42,183 nucleotides of DNA from Nodularia spumigena CCY9414 (GCF_000340565.2 NZ_CP007203.1:295572-337754), one strand, 5' to 3'. Numbered from the stretch's first letter, positions 1 to 9,096 are shown. Numbers and translations are program-made. Notes: generated from the letters alone by a model not told the origin.

Positions 1-1
1 A

Positions 2-600
2 AATCAATGGTACAACAAACGGGTATCAGTCCTTAAAAAGAATCAACCCCAAGGATTCTGGAGTAAACAATTAGGTGGTATAACCGAGAAACGTAACAGA
101 CAAGTTAGAGATGCAGTAAATAAAGCAGCAAGAATTGTAGTCAACCATTGTTTAGAATTTCAGATTGGTAGTATTGTATTTGGTTGGAACAAGGACACAG
201 ACAAGAGATAAATCTGGGTTCAAAAACTAATCAGAAATTTGTCCAAATACCTACTGCACGATTAAAAGACCGTATTGCCCAATTATGTAAGCAATATGGC
301 ATCAAGTTTATAGAAACGGAAGAATCTTACACTTCTAAAGCATCCTACGTTGATGGCGATTTTCTACCTGTATTTGGTTCCAAACCAGAAGGGTGGAAAG
401 CGTCAGGAAGAAGAGTTAGTCGTGGTTTGTATCAGGCTTCTAGCGGACTAAAAATAAATGCAGATGCGAATGGGGCTGCCAATATTTTAAGAAAAGTAGC
501 GGTAAAACTGGGATTTAATCTCAGTGGAATCAGTAGCGGCGAATTGATAGCGCCTTTGAAGATCCGTTTGTGGACTCTTCAAGAATCCCCGTCCCTTTAG
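2..600 (+). pseudogene. tnpB: IS605-family TnpB, C-terminal part, frameshifted
   Basis: TnpB proteins are RNA-guided, RuvC-like nucleases carried by IS200/IS605 elements. The 5' part lies outside the window. One frame runs from base 2 (NQWYNKRVSVLKKNQ...) to about 211, and a second frame continues to the stop at 600 with EINLGSKTNQKFVQIP and a final RuvC-type DANGAANILRK. Joining the two needs one extra G in the GG at 193-194, giving NKGHRQEINLG, so the copy has a single-base deletion. The usual CxxC zinc ribbon is not visible; the region reads ESYTSKASYVDGDF and RGLYQASSG, as in a cysteine-poor TnpB subgroup. A TTG at 184 could start a short ORF but is only an internal codon of the original gene. 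A sequencing error cannot be excluded. Confidence 0.85.
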
Positions 601-608
601 GGCTGGGG
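587..608 (+). mobile_element. IS605-type right-end hairpin of the TnpB element
   Basis: A stem CCCC-g-TCCC / GGG-c-T-GGGG with loop TTTA overlaps the last codons of tnpB. Hairpins at this place are typical of the right end of IS200/IS605 elements, where TnpA binds and where the TnpB guide RNA (reRNA/omegaRNA) 3' part is made. Bases 587-607 match the reverse complement of the hairpin at 13380-13400 in 20 of 21 positions. The exact cleavage site is not assigned. Confidence 0.6.
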
Positions 609-757
609 AGTATCAAAACTCAATATTACATTTACTACAAAAGCTTTCTGAAAAAGCAAAATCAAAAGTTTTGCTAACAAAAGAAAACTACTGTGTCAAT
701 TTGTGCTAAATAACCATTAATTATTTCGTATCCCTAAATCTTTGTACAAGTGAATAA

Positions 758-2141
758 ATGCTGCTGACAATCACAACGACACATTCCCCAGCAACGGAGT
801 TAGGCTACCTGTTGCATAAACACCCAGACCGTTTTCAGTCTTTTGCCCTAAGTTTTGGAAAGGCGCACGTCTTCTACCCAGAAGCTAGTGTAGAGCGATG
901 TACGGCGGCGTTGTTGTTGGATGTTGATCCTGTGAATTTGGTGCGGGGACGTGGTGCAAGGCTAGAACAATATGTAAGCGATCGCCCTTATGTTGCTTCT
1001 TCTTTTTTTGAGTGTAGCGATCGCTCAAGTGTTTAGCACGGCTTTAGGTGGTCGCTGCCAAGACTTACCAGAATTAGCACAAACCCCCATTCCTTTGGTA
1101 GCAAAACTCTCGGTTTTACCTTGTCGCGGTGGTGAAGAGTTTCTGCGGCAATTATTTGAGCCGTTGGGCTATATTGTCAGTGCCGCAGGTCATATTTTAG
1201 ATGAGAAATTCCCCGATTGGGGGCAGAGCCAATACTTTACCGTCGAACTTCAGCATACCTTACCTTTGAGTGATTTGTTAAGTCATCTCTACGTCCTAAT
1301 TCCGGTGTTGGATGACGATAAGCATTACTGGGTAGGCGATGAAGAAATCGAAAAGTTACTACGTCATGGTGAAGGTTGGTTAACTACCCATCCAGCGCGA
1401 GAACAAATTACCAGGCGTTACCTGAAACGACAGCAACGCTTAACTCGTCTAGCCTTAGCTCAACTAGTAGAGTCAGATCATCCCGATCTCGATAGCGCTG
1501 AAGAAAGTCATGCTAAAGAAGAAGCGGCGGTCGAAAAGCCGATTAGTCTGAATCAGCAGCGATTGGATGGGGTGATTGCGGCTTTAAAACAAAGCAATGC
1601 CAAACGAGTGATTGATTTAGGCTGTGGTCAAGGCAATCTCGTCAAAAGACTTGTCAAAGACGGCTTTTTTGACCAGATTACAGGCGTGGATGTTTCCTAC
1701 AGGGCGCTAGAAATTGCCCAAGAACGATTAGAAAGTCTGCGTCTTCCCCGCAACCAGTGGGAACGCGTACAACTGATTCAAGGCTCACTCACTTACCAGG
1801 ATAACCGCTTTAGTGGCTATGATGCGGCGACGGTAATTGAGGTGATTGAGCATCTTGATTTGCCGCGACTGGGAGCATTTGAGCGGGTTTTGTTCGAGTT
1901 TGCCCAACCGAAAACGGTGCTGGTAACAACGCCCAATATTGAATACAACATCAAATTTGAGAACCTCCCGCCTGGAAAACTGCGACATCAAGACCACCGC
2001 TTTGAATGGACGCGATCGCAATTTCAAAACTGGGCAAACCAAGTAGCAGCAGGCTTTGGTTACACTGTGGAATTTCAACCGATAGGAACGGAAGATCCAG
2101 AAGTCGGTTCACCTACACAAATGGCGGTATTTAAAAGATGA
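758..2141 (+). pseudogene. hen1: 3'-terminal RNA ribose 2'-O-methyltransferase Hen1, frameshifted
   Basis: Bacterial Hen1 2'-O-methylates the 3' end of RNA cut by ribotoxins before Pnkp reseals it. The start ATG at 758 (MLLTITTTHSPATELGYLLH) is the usual Hen1 N-terminus. The first frame covers the N-terminal Pnkp-binding/ligase-activating region to YVSDRPYVASSF, then stops at 1036. The matching continuation, LSVAIAQVFSTALGGRCQD, is in the next frame and runs to 2141. The break is the T7 run at 1003-1009; six T would restore one frame of about 460 codons, normal for the family. The C-terminal SAM methyltransferase is intact: DLGCGQG motif, and the metal-site pattern EVIEH followed by RHQDHRFEW. 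It overlaps pnkp by 4 bp (ATGA). Either real decay, transcript slippage or a homopolymer sequencing error. Confidence 0.88.
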
Positions 2142-4714
2142 AGCTGACTATTCCTGAACTATCCCTAATTGTCCTCATTGGTGCTTCTGGTTCCGGTAAA
2201 TCGACCTTTGCCCATAAACACTTTCAACCTTTTGAGGTGCTGTCTTCCGACTTTTGTCGGGGGTTGGTGTCAAATGAGGAAAATAACCAATCTGCAACTA
2301 AAGATGCCTTTGAAGTGCTGCACTTCATTGCCCAGAAGCGCCTGGCAGCAGGTAAACTCACAGTAATTGATGCTACCAATGTGCAGATGGAAGACCGCAA
2401 ACCCTTACTGCAAATGGCACGACAGTATCATTGCTTTGCGATCGCCATCGTCCTCGATCTACCAGAAGAATTATGCCACGAACGTAACCAACAAAGAAGC
2501 GATCGCCAGTTTGGTTCCCATGTAGTGCGTCGTCATACCCAAATGTTACGGCGTTCTCTGCGCGGTTTAGAAAAGGAAGGCTTTCGCTATGTCTACACTC
2601 TCAAATCTTTAGAAGTCATTGAATCCATTGAAATCGAACGCCAGCCCCTTTGGAACAACCTCAAACACGAACATGGCCCCTTTGATATCATTGGGGATAT
2701 TCACGGCTGTTGTGATGAACTCGAAATATTACTTCAACAGTTAGGCTATCAAAAAAGGTCAGAATTATCTCCTGGACTTTGGGACTACCCCATCTACTGC
2801 CATCCCGAAGGACGCAAAGCTGTATTTCTCGGTGATTTGGTAGACCGAGGGACGCGGATCTTAGATACAGTTAAATTAGTGCGAAACATGGTTGACGCAG
2901 GTACGGCTCTCTGCGTTCCTGGTAATCATGAAAACAAACTATTGCGGAAACTACGCGGTAAAAATGTCCGAGTTAATCATGGGTTAGAGCAAACCTTGAC
3001 TGAAATTGAGGCTTTACCCGATGAGGTGCGCGAACCTTTCACGACAGAACTGCAAAAGTTTCTGGATTCCTTAATCAGTCACTACCTCTTAGACAATGGG
3101 CGCTTAGTGGTGGCTCACGCAGGGATGAAACAGGAAATGCAAGGACGGGGATCTGGTGCTGTGCGCGAGTTTGCTCTTTACGGCGAAAGCACTGGCGAAA
3201 TTGATGAATTTGGTTTACCCGTGCGCTACAACTGGGCAGGAGAGTATCGGGGTGAAGCAATGGTGGTCTACGGACATACCCCTGTGCCAGAAGCCGAATG
3301 GCTGAATAACACTATTGATATCGATACAGGCTGCGTCTTTGGCGGCAAACTTACTGCCCTCCGCTATCCAGAAAAGGAACTGGTGAGCATCCCTGCTGCC
3401 CGCGTCTACTGTGAACCGATGAAACCTTTGGTACAGAACACCGCAACACGCACATCTCAACAGGAATTGGATGATGTCTTGTATATTGAAGACGTTTTGG
3501 GTAAGCGGCTCATCAACACTCGACTGAAGTCTAATATTACCATTCGGGAAGAAAATGCGATCGCAGCTTTAGAAGTGATCAGCCGTTTTGCTACCAATCC
3601 CAAATGGCTGATTTATTTACCCCCCACTATGTCCCCCGTAGAAACATCGCAATTACCAGGATTTTTGGAACATCCAGCCCAAGCCTTCACCTACTACCAA
3701 AATGCGGAAATTACACAAGTAGTATGCGAAGAAAAACACATGGGTTCGCGGGCGGTTGTGATTATTTGCCGAGATGTAGCAGCAGCCGAGAAACGATTTG
3801 GTGTCGTAAATGAAGGTATCGGCATCTGCTATACGCGCACGGGACGGAGGTTTTTCGATGATTCAGCATTAGAAACAGAACTTTTGGCGCGGGTAAATCT
3901 TGCCCTTTCCCAGAGCGGGTTTTGGTCAGAATTTCAAACCGACTGGGTATGTCTAGACTGTGAATTGATGCCGTGGTCAGCCAAAGCACAGGGGCTGCTC
4001 CGACAACAGTATGCACCTGTGGGAGTAGCATCACGCGTTGCTCTTAATGATACTGTTACCTGTTTACAACAAGCAAGCGATCGCGGCGTAGACATCAGTA
4101 CCCAACTTAATCATTACCAACAACGTGCAGAGATGGCAAATCAGTACGTCAGTGCCTACCGCCAATACTGCTGGTCTGTCACTGATATTTCTGGATTAAG
4201 GTTAGCTCCTTTCCACATCCTCGCAACAGAAGCCGCCGTCCATATCGATAAAGACCATCGCTGGCATATAGAGGAAATTGCCAAAATCTGCCAACAAGAC
4301 CCCTCCTTGCTCCTAGCTACTGCCTATAAAGTGATAGATTTGACTGACCCCAGCAGTCAAGCCGAGGGGATTTATTGGTGGGAAAAACTGACCAAAGTCG
4401 GAGGTGAAGGAATGGTTGTCAAGCCTATAGACTTTATCGTTCGAGGTAGTCGCGGTATTGTCCAACCTGCGGTGAAATGTCGCGGACAAGAATATTTGCG
4501 GATTATCTATGGCCCTGAATATTCCACTCCAGAGAATCTGCAACGTCTGCGCCAACGGGGCTTATATCACAAGCGTTCTCTGGCTATGGGCGAGTTTGCT
4601 TTGGGTGTTGAAGCATTGGAGCGATTCGTCGCCCTCACCCCTCTGCGCCGCGTGCATGAATGTGTTTTCGGTATTCTGGCCTTGGAAAGCGAACCCGTCG
4701 ATCCACGACTTTAA
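2138..4714 (+). CDS. pnkp: Polynucleotide kinase-phosphatase Pnkp (RNA repair)
   Basis: This 858-residue enzyme heals and seals RNA breaks together with Hen1. Three modules are readable in order. The N-terminal 5'-kinase has the P-loop GASGSGKST at residues 15-23. The central metallophosphatase has GDIHG at 186-190, then GDLVDRG, GNHENK and HAG. The C-terminal adenylyltransferase (ligase) has the nucleotidyl-acceptor motif KHMG with Lys533. Length matches the family. The ATG overlaps the hen1 stop, so the two are translated as a coupled pair. The best studied homologue pair is from Anabaena variabilis. The Pnkp ligase needs Hen1 for adenylation, so the hen1 frameshift would matter even though this gene is intact. 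Confidence 0.96.
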   Translation: MKLTIPELSLIVLIGASGSGKSTFAHKHFQPFEVLSSDFCRGLVSNEENNQSATKDAFEVLHFIAQKRLAAGKLTVIDATNVQMEDRKPLLQMARQYHCFAIAIVLDLPEELCHERNQQRSDRQFGSHVVRRHTQMLRRSLRGLEKEGFRYVYTLKSLEVIESIEIERQPLWNNLKHEHGPFDIIGDIHGCCDELEILLQQLGYQKRSELSPGLWDYPIYCHPEGRKAVFLGDLVDRGTRILDTVKLVRNMVDAGTALCVPGNHENKLLRKLRGKNVRVNHGLEQTLTEIEALPDEVREPFTTELQKFLDSLISHYLLDNGRLVVAHAGMKQEMQGRGSGAVREFALYGESTGEIDEFGLPVRYNWAGEYRGEAMVVYGHTPVPEAEWLNNTIDIDTGCVFGGKLTALRYPEKELVSIPAARVYCEPMKPLVQNTATRTSQQELDDVLYIEDVLGKRLINTRLKSNITIREENAIAALEVISRFATNPKWLIYLPPTMSPVETSQLPGFLEHPAQAFTYYQNAEITQVVCEEKHMGSRAVVIICRDVAAAEKRFGVVNEGIGICYTRTGRRFFDDSALETELLARVNLALSQSGFWSEFQTDWVCLDCELMPWSAKAQGLLRQQYAPVGVASRVALNDTVTCLQQASDRGVDISTQLNHYQQRAEMANQYVSAYRQYCWSVTDISGLRLAPFHILATEAAVHIDKDHRWHIEEIAKICQQDPSLLLATAYKVIDLTDPSSQAEGIYWWEKLTKVGGEGMVVKPIDFIVRGSRGIVQPAVKCRGQEYLRIIYGPEYSTPENLQRLRQRGLYHKRSLAMGEFALGVEALERFVALTPLRRVHECVFGILALESEPVDPRL

Positions 4715-4835
4715 TAGACGGAATACTGCTCTTGACATACTCCCCATTACCCCTCATATCATATCCGCCTAATTAGTTACGCCTTATGTGCATCTGTACA
4801 AAAACTGCAAAATCCTCTTTCCCCCTGCTCCCCAC

Positions 4836-4916
4836 GGACTACTCCCTACTCCCCCGGTTACTGAGCGTAGTCGAAGTAACTCCCCACTCCCCACGGACTA
4901 TTCCCCACTCCCCTCC
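4836..4916. repeat. Short tandem heptamer-type repeats (ctccccac/ctccctac)
   Basis: Low-complexity units such as ccctactccc and ccccactcccc recur, interrupted by the dispersed unit ttactgagcgtagtcgaagt (similar to tactgagcttgtcgaagta near 7048-7066). These are the STRR-type repeats of Nostocales. They reach into the last codons of the reverse-strand gene at 4898. Confidence 0.75.
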
Positions 4917-6214
4917 TTTAACCGTCTTTGCCATTCCGCATCAATTTGTGCAGAACGGTCAATTTCTTGATCGATTAAGTCGGTTTCACTGGAATATACT
5001 AAATCTTCACTACCGATGACTTTTTCTGTAGCAAACTGCTGTGCGTAGTCAATTTTTCGCAGTAAAGTGTCATCTGGGTTTGTTAATAGTCTAGATCGGG
5101 AAAGGCGATCGCGGTTACGTGCAGCAATCTTTTTATTCCGCCATTGAATCCAAAAATAACGCACTAACGGCACACCCAAGAAACCTGCGCCATAACCCAA
5201 CAACAGCCAATAAATCCCTTCGACAAAAGCGACTAATCCCCCTAATTGGGCAGCTGCTGTACCATCGGCTATCAAACCTCCTAATATTAAAGCCGCCACA
5301 AAGTTGAGTACACCCAAACCAGCCGACAGCATAATCTGTCCTGAACTCGCCGCACTAAAACGCCAAGGATATTCTTCCAGGTGCATTGGAACTGAGTGAT
5401 GAAGTGTCTTAGTTGCTTTGACTTGCAACTCTGGGAAATAATAGACAATCTGCCCTTCAGGACTTACTTCTGGTTGCCCATTAAATCGAATCAGCACCGG
5501 CAGCATATAATCTTCATAGTCTTGTGTATAACTTTCACCAAGATTATCCAAATACGGTGCAATTTGTTCTGCTACTACTGCACCCTGATTATTCCGAATC
5601 ACAGCCCCAATTTCTTGCCATCGGCGTTCTTCTAAATTGGCATTAGGATTACCATCACCAAACAAAAACGAAAATACAGCCTCAAAGAAATTCATATTGC
5701 TTTCTTGGCTGGTTTGTTGGTGTCTTTGGTATTGCCGTTCTTGTTGGCGATCGCGATAATTGGGGCTAAAATACCAAAATAAATCCGGGAATGGGAAAAA
5801 GAATAACCCCCCACCCCTAGAACTGCTACCCCTACTGTTACCGTCCCGGTCTGAGTTGGAGGCAGTAACAATGATAAAGATGGTAATAGTTATGAGGACA
5901 ATAGAAAGAATTAAGAAAATAGCAAAAGAAATCCGAATCAGGTAAAAAAGGACTTCCCAGACCTTTTTCCACCATTCCCGCAACCGCATCTGAAAGTATT
6001 TATTACGTAAAACATCGCGGAAATTTCGCGGAAATTCGTAAACAATATCACCTGTTTCCGCTACTTGTAAATGTCCGCCAGCATCAGAAGCTAGAGCCAA
6101 TAACCCTTGTCCAGCCTCGGCGAGATTCAAGCCAGCCTGACTTGACACATCACCGACGGTAACTCGGTAGCCCAGTTTTTCTACAGCTTGCATGATGGTG
6201 GGATTGGGAGTCAC
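4898..6214 (-). CDS. Conserved membrane protein of unknown function
   Basis: A 438-residue protein. It starts at GTG 6214, chosen because AGGAGGG lies about 6 nt upstream. Residues 1-75 look like a small winged-helix-type domain (GYRVTVGDVSSQAGLNLAEA ... VYEFPRNFRDVL). Two adjacent hydrophobic segments follow at about 88-125, then a Ser/Gly/Arg-rich stretch (DRDGNSRGSSSRGGGLFFF), a middle domain, and two more membrane segments at about 290-345. The tail is charged. I recall homologues across cyanobacteria and in plastids, some labelled iron-sulfur biosynthesis proteins, but I see no motif that proves a function. The last residues GSGE are encoded by the heptamer repeat, so the C-terminus has probably been rewritten by repeat expansion. 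No operon partner. Confidence 0.8.
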   Translation of the reverse strand: MTPNPTIMQAVEKLGYRVTVGDVSSQAGLNLAEAGQGLLALASDAGGHLQVAETGDIVYEFPRNFRDVLRNKYFQMRLREWWKKVWEVLFYLIRISFAIFLILSIVLITITIFIIVTASNSDRDGNSRGSSSRGGGLFFFPFPDLFWYFSPNYRDRQQERQYQRHQQTSQESNMNFFEAVFSFLFGDGNPNANLEERRWQEIGAVIRNNQGAVVAEQIAPYLDNLGESYTQDYEDYMLPVLIRFNGQPEVSPEGQIVYYFPELQVKATKTLHHSVPMHLEEYPWRFSAASSGQIMLSAGLGVLNFVAALILGGLIADGTAAAQLGGLVAFVEGIYWLLLGYGAGFLGVPLVRYFWIQWRNKKIAARNRDRLSRSRLLTNPDDTLLRKIDYAQQFATEKVIGSEDLVYSSETDLIDQEIDRSAQIDAEWQRRLKEGSGE

Positions 6215-6274
6215 TACTCTTCCCTCCTGTTAAAATTTAGTTTAATCTTTCTTAAGTATAAAGTTTTATTTTAA

Positions 6275-6398
6275 CTAGGGAGTAGGGAGTGGGGAGTAGG
6301 GAGTGGGGAGGTGTGGGAGGTGTGGGAGGTGTGGGGAGAAGACAGTAACCTCCCAATGACTAATGACCAATGACTAATGACCAATGACCAATGACCAT
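6275..6398. repeat. Two blocks of tandem heptamer repeats
   Basis: The first block alternates gggagta, gggagtg and ggtgtgg units; the second, from about 6354, alternates tgaccaa and tgactaa units. Both are classic STRR sequences of heterocystous cyanobacteria. They lie between two divergently transcribed genes and may carry little function. Confidence 0.85.
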
Positions 6399-6458
6399 TC
6401 CTTCATGTTATAATTATGCCGCTTGGCTTGGTTCATCAGCAATTTGGCAGTTTTCAAT

Positions 6459-6935
6459 ATGGTTCAGTATACTCTCGCTCAAAGCCCAGAAATTCTGCTC
6501 ACTGTTTCTGGAAAAGATTCAGCCAAAGCCCGTGAGAAAGCGATGGATCAGCTGATGGAATTGATGGATGCTGGTAAGCTTCCCACGGAACTAGAAGAGG
6601 GTTTCGGCCCCCAACAATTAATTGAAGTCAAGGAACCGGCTAACGATTCTCCCAGTGGCGAGGACGGCATTACACAAGCTGTTCAGATTTTAAATAATCT
6701 GGCTACACTCAAACTGAAGGTGCAGGAATCACGGGCTGATGCACTAGAAATTCGTCAGGCTGTGGATGTTCTGTTTTCAGATAATTCAGTAACTGAAGAA
6801 GAAATTGCTCGTCTCAAGGAAGGTTTTAAAGTCTTAAAAAACTTCGCTCAGGCTAATTTGCGTTACCAGGAAGCACGAGCTAAAGCCGAACACGCACGGG
6901 AAGTTTTGGATCAAGCTTTGAAATCTCCTGACTAA
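6459..6935 (+). CDS. Conserved cyanobacterial hypothetical protein (alpha-helical)
   Basis: A 158-residue soluble protein starting MVQYTLAQSPEILLTVSGKDSAKA. I chose ATG 6459 because the upstream in-frame TTG at 6423 would add a non-conserved looking tail (MAWFISNLAVFN). It is acidic, rich in Ala, Glu and Lys, without signal peptide or membrane segment; residues 75-155 look like one long helical or coiled region (ATLKLKVQESRADALEIRQ, ARLKEGFKVLKNFAQ). No family is recognised. Its stop TAA overlaps the ATG of the macro-domain remnant (TAATG), so it was once the first gene of a translationally coupled pair. Confidence 0.75.
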   Translation: MVQYTLAQSPEILLTVSGKDSAKAREKAMDQLMELMDAGKLPTELEEGFGPQQLIEVKEPANDSPSGEDGITQAVQILNNLATLKLKVQESRADALEIRQAVDVLFSDNSVTEEEIARLKEGFKVLKNFAQANLRYQEARAKAEHAREVLDQALKSPD

Positions 6936-7000
6936 TGAATGTCGAAATTGTAGAAGGTGAGATTCTTAAACAAGACACGGAAGTTATAGTTAATAGCTAG
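6935..7000 (+). pseudogene. Remnant of a macro-domain gene
   Basis: The ATG at 6935 opens MNVEIVEGEILKQDTEVIVN, the first beta strand and ADP-ribose-binding start of macro-domain proteins (usual form: ...GDI..Q..D.IVNAAN or VNAWNRN). A TAG at 6998-7000 replaces the residue after VNS; reading through gives NTNII, still resembling VNAWNRNII, and then homology ends. Only about 27 codons survive. Macro domains bind or hydrolyse ADP-ribose derivatives. The remnant overlaps the preceding stop by one base. Confidence 0.6.
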
Positions 7001-7194
7001 AACACAAACATAATTCAGATCATCACCAAGGACGGGCAAGACTTGTACTGAGCTTGTCGAAGTATGCCTATCCCGCAATTGGGGATAATTTATTTTCGGG
7101 TGTTCCCTGAACACAGATTTATCTGTACTTTTTCTCAATGAAACCTGCTGTAAATACAAAAAAGAAGGAGCAGATTACTCTACTCCTTAATATA

Positions 7195-7266
7195 CTGGGG
7201 CGCTAGGATTCGAACCTAGGGATGGCGGGACCAAAACCCGCTGCCTTACCACTTGGCTACGCCCCA
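7195..7266 (-). tRNA. tRNA-Gln (UUG)
   Basis: Read on the reverse strand: acceptor TGGGGCG pairs with CGCCCCA, discriminator G; anticodon stem GCGGG/CCCGC encloses TTTTGGT, giving anticodon TTG; T arm GGTTCGAATCC. Length 72 nt. CCA is not encoded. Confidence 0.95.
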
Positions 7267-7345
7267 TCGATTGACTTGAATCAATATAGCATCTTCTCCC
7301 AGTGTAATGTCAAGTACCTTGAGCATATTTTTAGGAAAAATATTT

Positions 7346-7606
7346 TCAATGCTGATTTGCATCTGCTTTCTGTGGCTGGAAACTCGCTCTAGGTCTACTT
7401 CTGTGTACATCAGGGACAAAAAAAGGGGGAAGAAAAAATTCTTCCCCCTGTCCATAGTTTTTGTTGTTGTTTGGTTTGTTCGCTTCTTTTAGCCGTTGAC
7501 GTAACATCTGTCTTTGCTTTTTGAGTTGCCGTGTTCTTGCTGAACCGCCTCTGCCTTTATCGTTTCTGCCTTGTCTACGGGGAGACTCCCATCTTTTAAT
7601 TTGCAT
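7346..7606 (-). CDS. Possible small basic protein
   Basis: An 86-codon frame opens with MQIKRWESPRRQGRNDKG and is Arg/Lys/Gln-rich for 45 residues, which looks protein-like. However, codons 53-61 (EEFFLPPFF) are encoded by a strong reverse-strand terminator hairpin at 7425-7448, so most transcripts should end before the stop codon. No good ribosome binding site is seen. It lies between two tRNA genes. It could be a real gene whose 3' end was altered, or chance. Confidence 0.3.
   Translation of the reverse strand: MQIKRWESPRRQGRNDKGRGGSARTRQLKKQRQMLRQRLKEANKPNNNKNYGQGEEFFLPPFFVPDVHRSRPRASFQPQKADANQH
7418..7448 (-). terminator. Rho-independent terminator downstream of tRNA-Leu(CAA)
   Basis: On the reverse strand GGGGGAAGAA, loop TTTT, TTCTTCCCCC and then seven T. 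The arms are a perfect 10-bp match at 7425-7434 and 7439-7448. It would end the transcript that starts upstream of the tRNA-Leu gene. Confidence 0.75.
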
Positions 7607-7674
7607 GGTTTTGATTACTCTTAGGTTAGAGAGTATATGTCAAATCTAACATATACTTTCAATATTGTTTAAAG

Positions 7675-7758
7675 TGGGCAGGAGGAGAATCGAACTCCTA
7701 TGACCGCAAGGCCGCCACATTTTGAGTGTGGTGCGTCTACCAATTTCGCCACCCGCCC
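7675..7758 (-). tRNA. tRNA-Leu (CAA)
   Basis: Reverse strand: acceptor GGGCGGG pairs with CCTGCCC (one G-T pair), discriminator A; anticodon stem CCACA/TGTGG with loop CTCAAAA, anticodon CAA; a long variable arm as expected for class II; T arm AGTTCGATTCT. Length 84 nt. CCA not encoded. Confidence 0.95.
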
Positions 7759-7896
7759 TTGGGTGTAACTTTAATAGTATAGCCTATTTAATTAAATTGC
7801 AACAAGTAAATAAAAAAATTTTGTGAAACTATCTGATTTTATCGGTGAAATGTCGGAAATGAGGTGTGTTTAGCTCTCGGAATCTTGCAAGACGAA

Positions 7897-8005
7897 GGAA
7901 TGCGGATTTAATAAAATATAGAACCTCACCCCCAGCCCCTCTCCTTAGTAAGGAGAGGGGAGAGTGTCAAAAACCACATTTGGATGTTATTTAATTAATT
8001 ATTGC
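7897..8005. mobile_element. MITE-like repeat, family A, degenerate copy
   Basis: Starts ggaatgcggatttaata, contains the palindrome ccccTCTCCTTagtAAGGAGAgggg at 7936-7960 and ends tttggatgttatttaatt. It matches the element at 35490-35623 through both outer parts, but its centre is shorter and the right terminal repeat is degraded, so no target duplication can be defined. The palindromic core plus flank also occurs inverted at 30863-30903. Confidence 0.6.
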
Positions 8006-8058
8006 GGTGGGTTGGGTGTTCGGCCGTAATGCAGGCGACTGGAGGAGCAAAGGCAAAG

Positions 8059-8934
8059 CTACCAATTGCGCCATCTACCTTGGGATGCAATTTCATTTTT
8101 AGACTTGAGAGCATCACCTTGCAATAGAGATTGATATTCTGTGCTGCTAGACCAACGGTCAATTTCTCTAGCGCGTAGGACTGGGACTGGATGACTTAAT
8201 TGGGATGTGCGAGCTTCTTTGGCCATTTCACCCAGTTCGGTTTTACTAATATCATCGTAAGCACGAGCTTGGTCAACGAAGGCATCTAAGTTAAGTTGTG
8301 GGGCGAGGATAGGTGAACCACCGGCTAACTTCATTAAGACCGACATCACCACTTTGGGGTCTTGGGTGGCTAGCAATGCGGCGCGATCGCAGGTAAACTC
8401 AGCACAGCGTACCCATTCCAATAACTGCGCCTGTATGGCTTGAGCCAGAAATGTCCCAACGTTGGGTACAATTGAAGCTGCTAACACCAATATATTTACA
8501 GGTGTTAAATAAACGCTGTGGTCACATTTGAGATGCCCTAACTCATGGGCAATTACGGCCTGTATTTCCTCTGGTGTGAGCATATCAACTAAGGAGGTAT
8601 GCATCACAATAAAAGGTTGCTTACCCCGCATAGCAAAAGTATAGGCATTAGGAGCCGGATGTTGGCGGATATATAACTGGGGAGGCTCTATATCCAGAAT
8701 TTTGCAGGCTTCTAACAATAATTTGTGTAAATCAGGCAGTTGTTTTTCACCAACTAGCACACTGGCGGCAATATTTTCGACATAAAAAACCTGTTCTGCC
8801 ATTGGACCGAGCCAATTTCGCACCATCATATCCAGACCTGGAATCTGCTTGAGAGATGTGGTGGCTTGTAGGTCTAATGGATGACGAAAGGAGTCAGCTT
8901 TTAAACCGATGAGCGGAGTTTTAAACAAGGACAT
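8059..8934 (-). CDS. M48-family zinc metalloprotease (HtpX/Ste24-like)
   Basis: A 291-residue membrane-associated peptidase. The zinc site is HELGH at residues 130-134 with the third ligand Glu179 in the AEFTCDRAAL motif, which is diagnostic of family M48. A hydrophobic segment at about 145-170 sits between the two motifs. M48 enzymes degrade misfolded or damaged membrane proteins. Unlike classic HtpX there is no pair of N-terminal membrane helices, so I do not give the htpX symbol. The start at ATG 8934 gives MSLFKTPLIGLKADSFRHPLD, typical of cyanobacterial homologues. Single gene. Confidence 0.9.
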   Translation of the reverse strand: MSLFKTPLIGLKADSFRHPLDLQATTSLKQIPGLDMMVRNWLGPMAEQVFYVENIAASVLVGEKQLPDLHKLLLEACKILDIEPPQLYIRQHPAPNAYTFAMRGKQPFIVMHTSLVDMLTPEEIQAVIAHELGHLKCDHSVYLTPVNILVLAASIVPNVGTFLAQAIQAQLLEWVRCAEFTCDRAALLATQDPKVVMSVLMKLAGGSPILAPQLNLDAFVDQARAYDDISKTELGEMAKEARTSQLSHPVPVLRAREIDRWSSSTEYQSLLQGDALKSKNEIASQGRWRNW

Positions 8935-9000
8935 GATATAGCAAGCTGGAAAAACAAAATATCAACAGCTTCCCCTATTTCAGTATAACGAGTGCTGAGT

Positions 9001-9095
9001 CATGAGGAGAGACGCGATAAATTGCGTCTGTACAAGAGAGTGCTGAGTAGAAAATCTTAGTCCCTACTCCCCACTCCCCACTCCCTACTCCCCTA
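9001..9095. repeat. Dispersed palindrome plus heptamer repeats
   Basis: GAGACGCgataaattGCGTCT at about 9009-9029 is a relative of the GTAGAGACGTT palindrome at 31492. From about 9060 the ccctactccc/ccactcccc heptamers run up to the murA stop. Confidence 0.6.
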
Positions 9096-9096
9096 T

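Noticed and set aside
990-2141. A stand-alone methyltransferase starting at 990
   Set aside because: Its first residues (MLLLLF) are the T-rich run out of frame; the true N-terminus of Hen1 starts at 758 in the other frame.
4786-5019. ORFs in the 3' repeat region after pnkp
   Set aside because: They consist of translated heptamer repeats with Ser/Pro/Leu bias and no ribosome site.
6275-6400. Tandem short repeats that could be taken for a CRISPR array
   Set aside because: Units are 7-10 bp without unique spacers and no cas genes are near; these are STRR heptamers.
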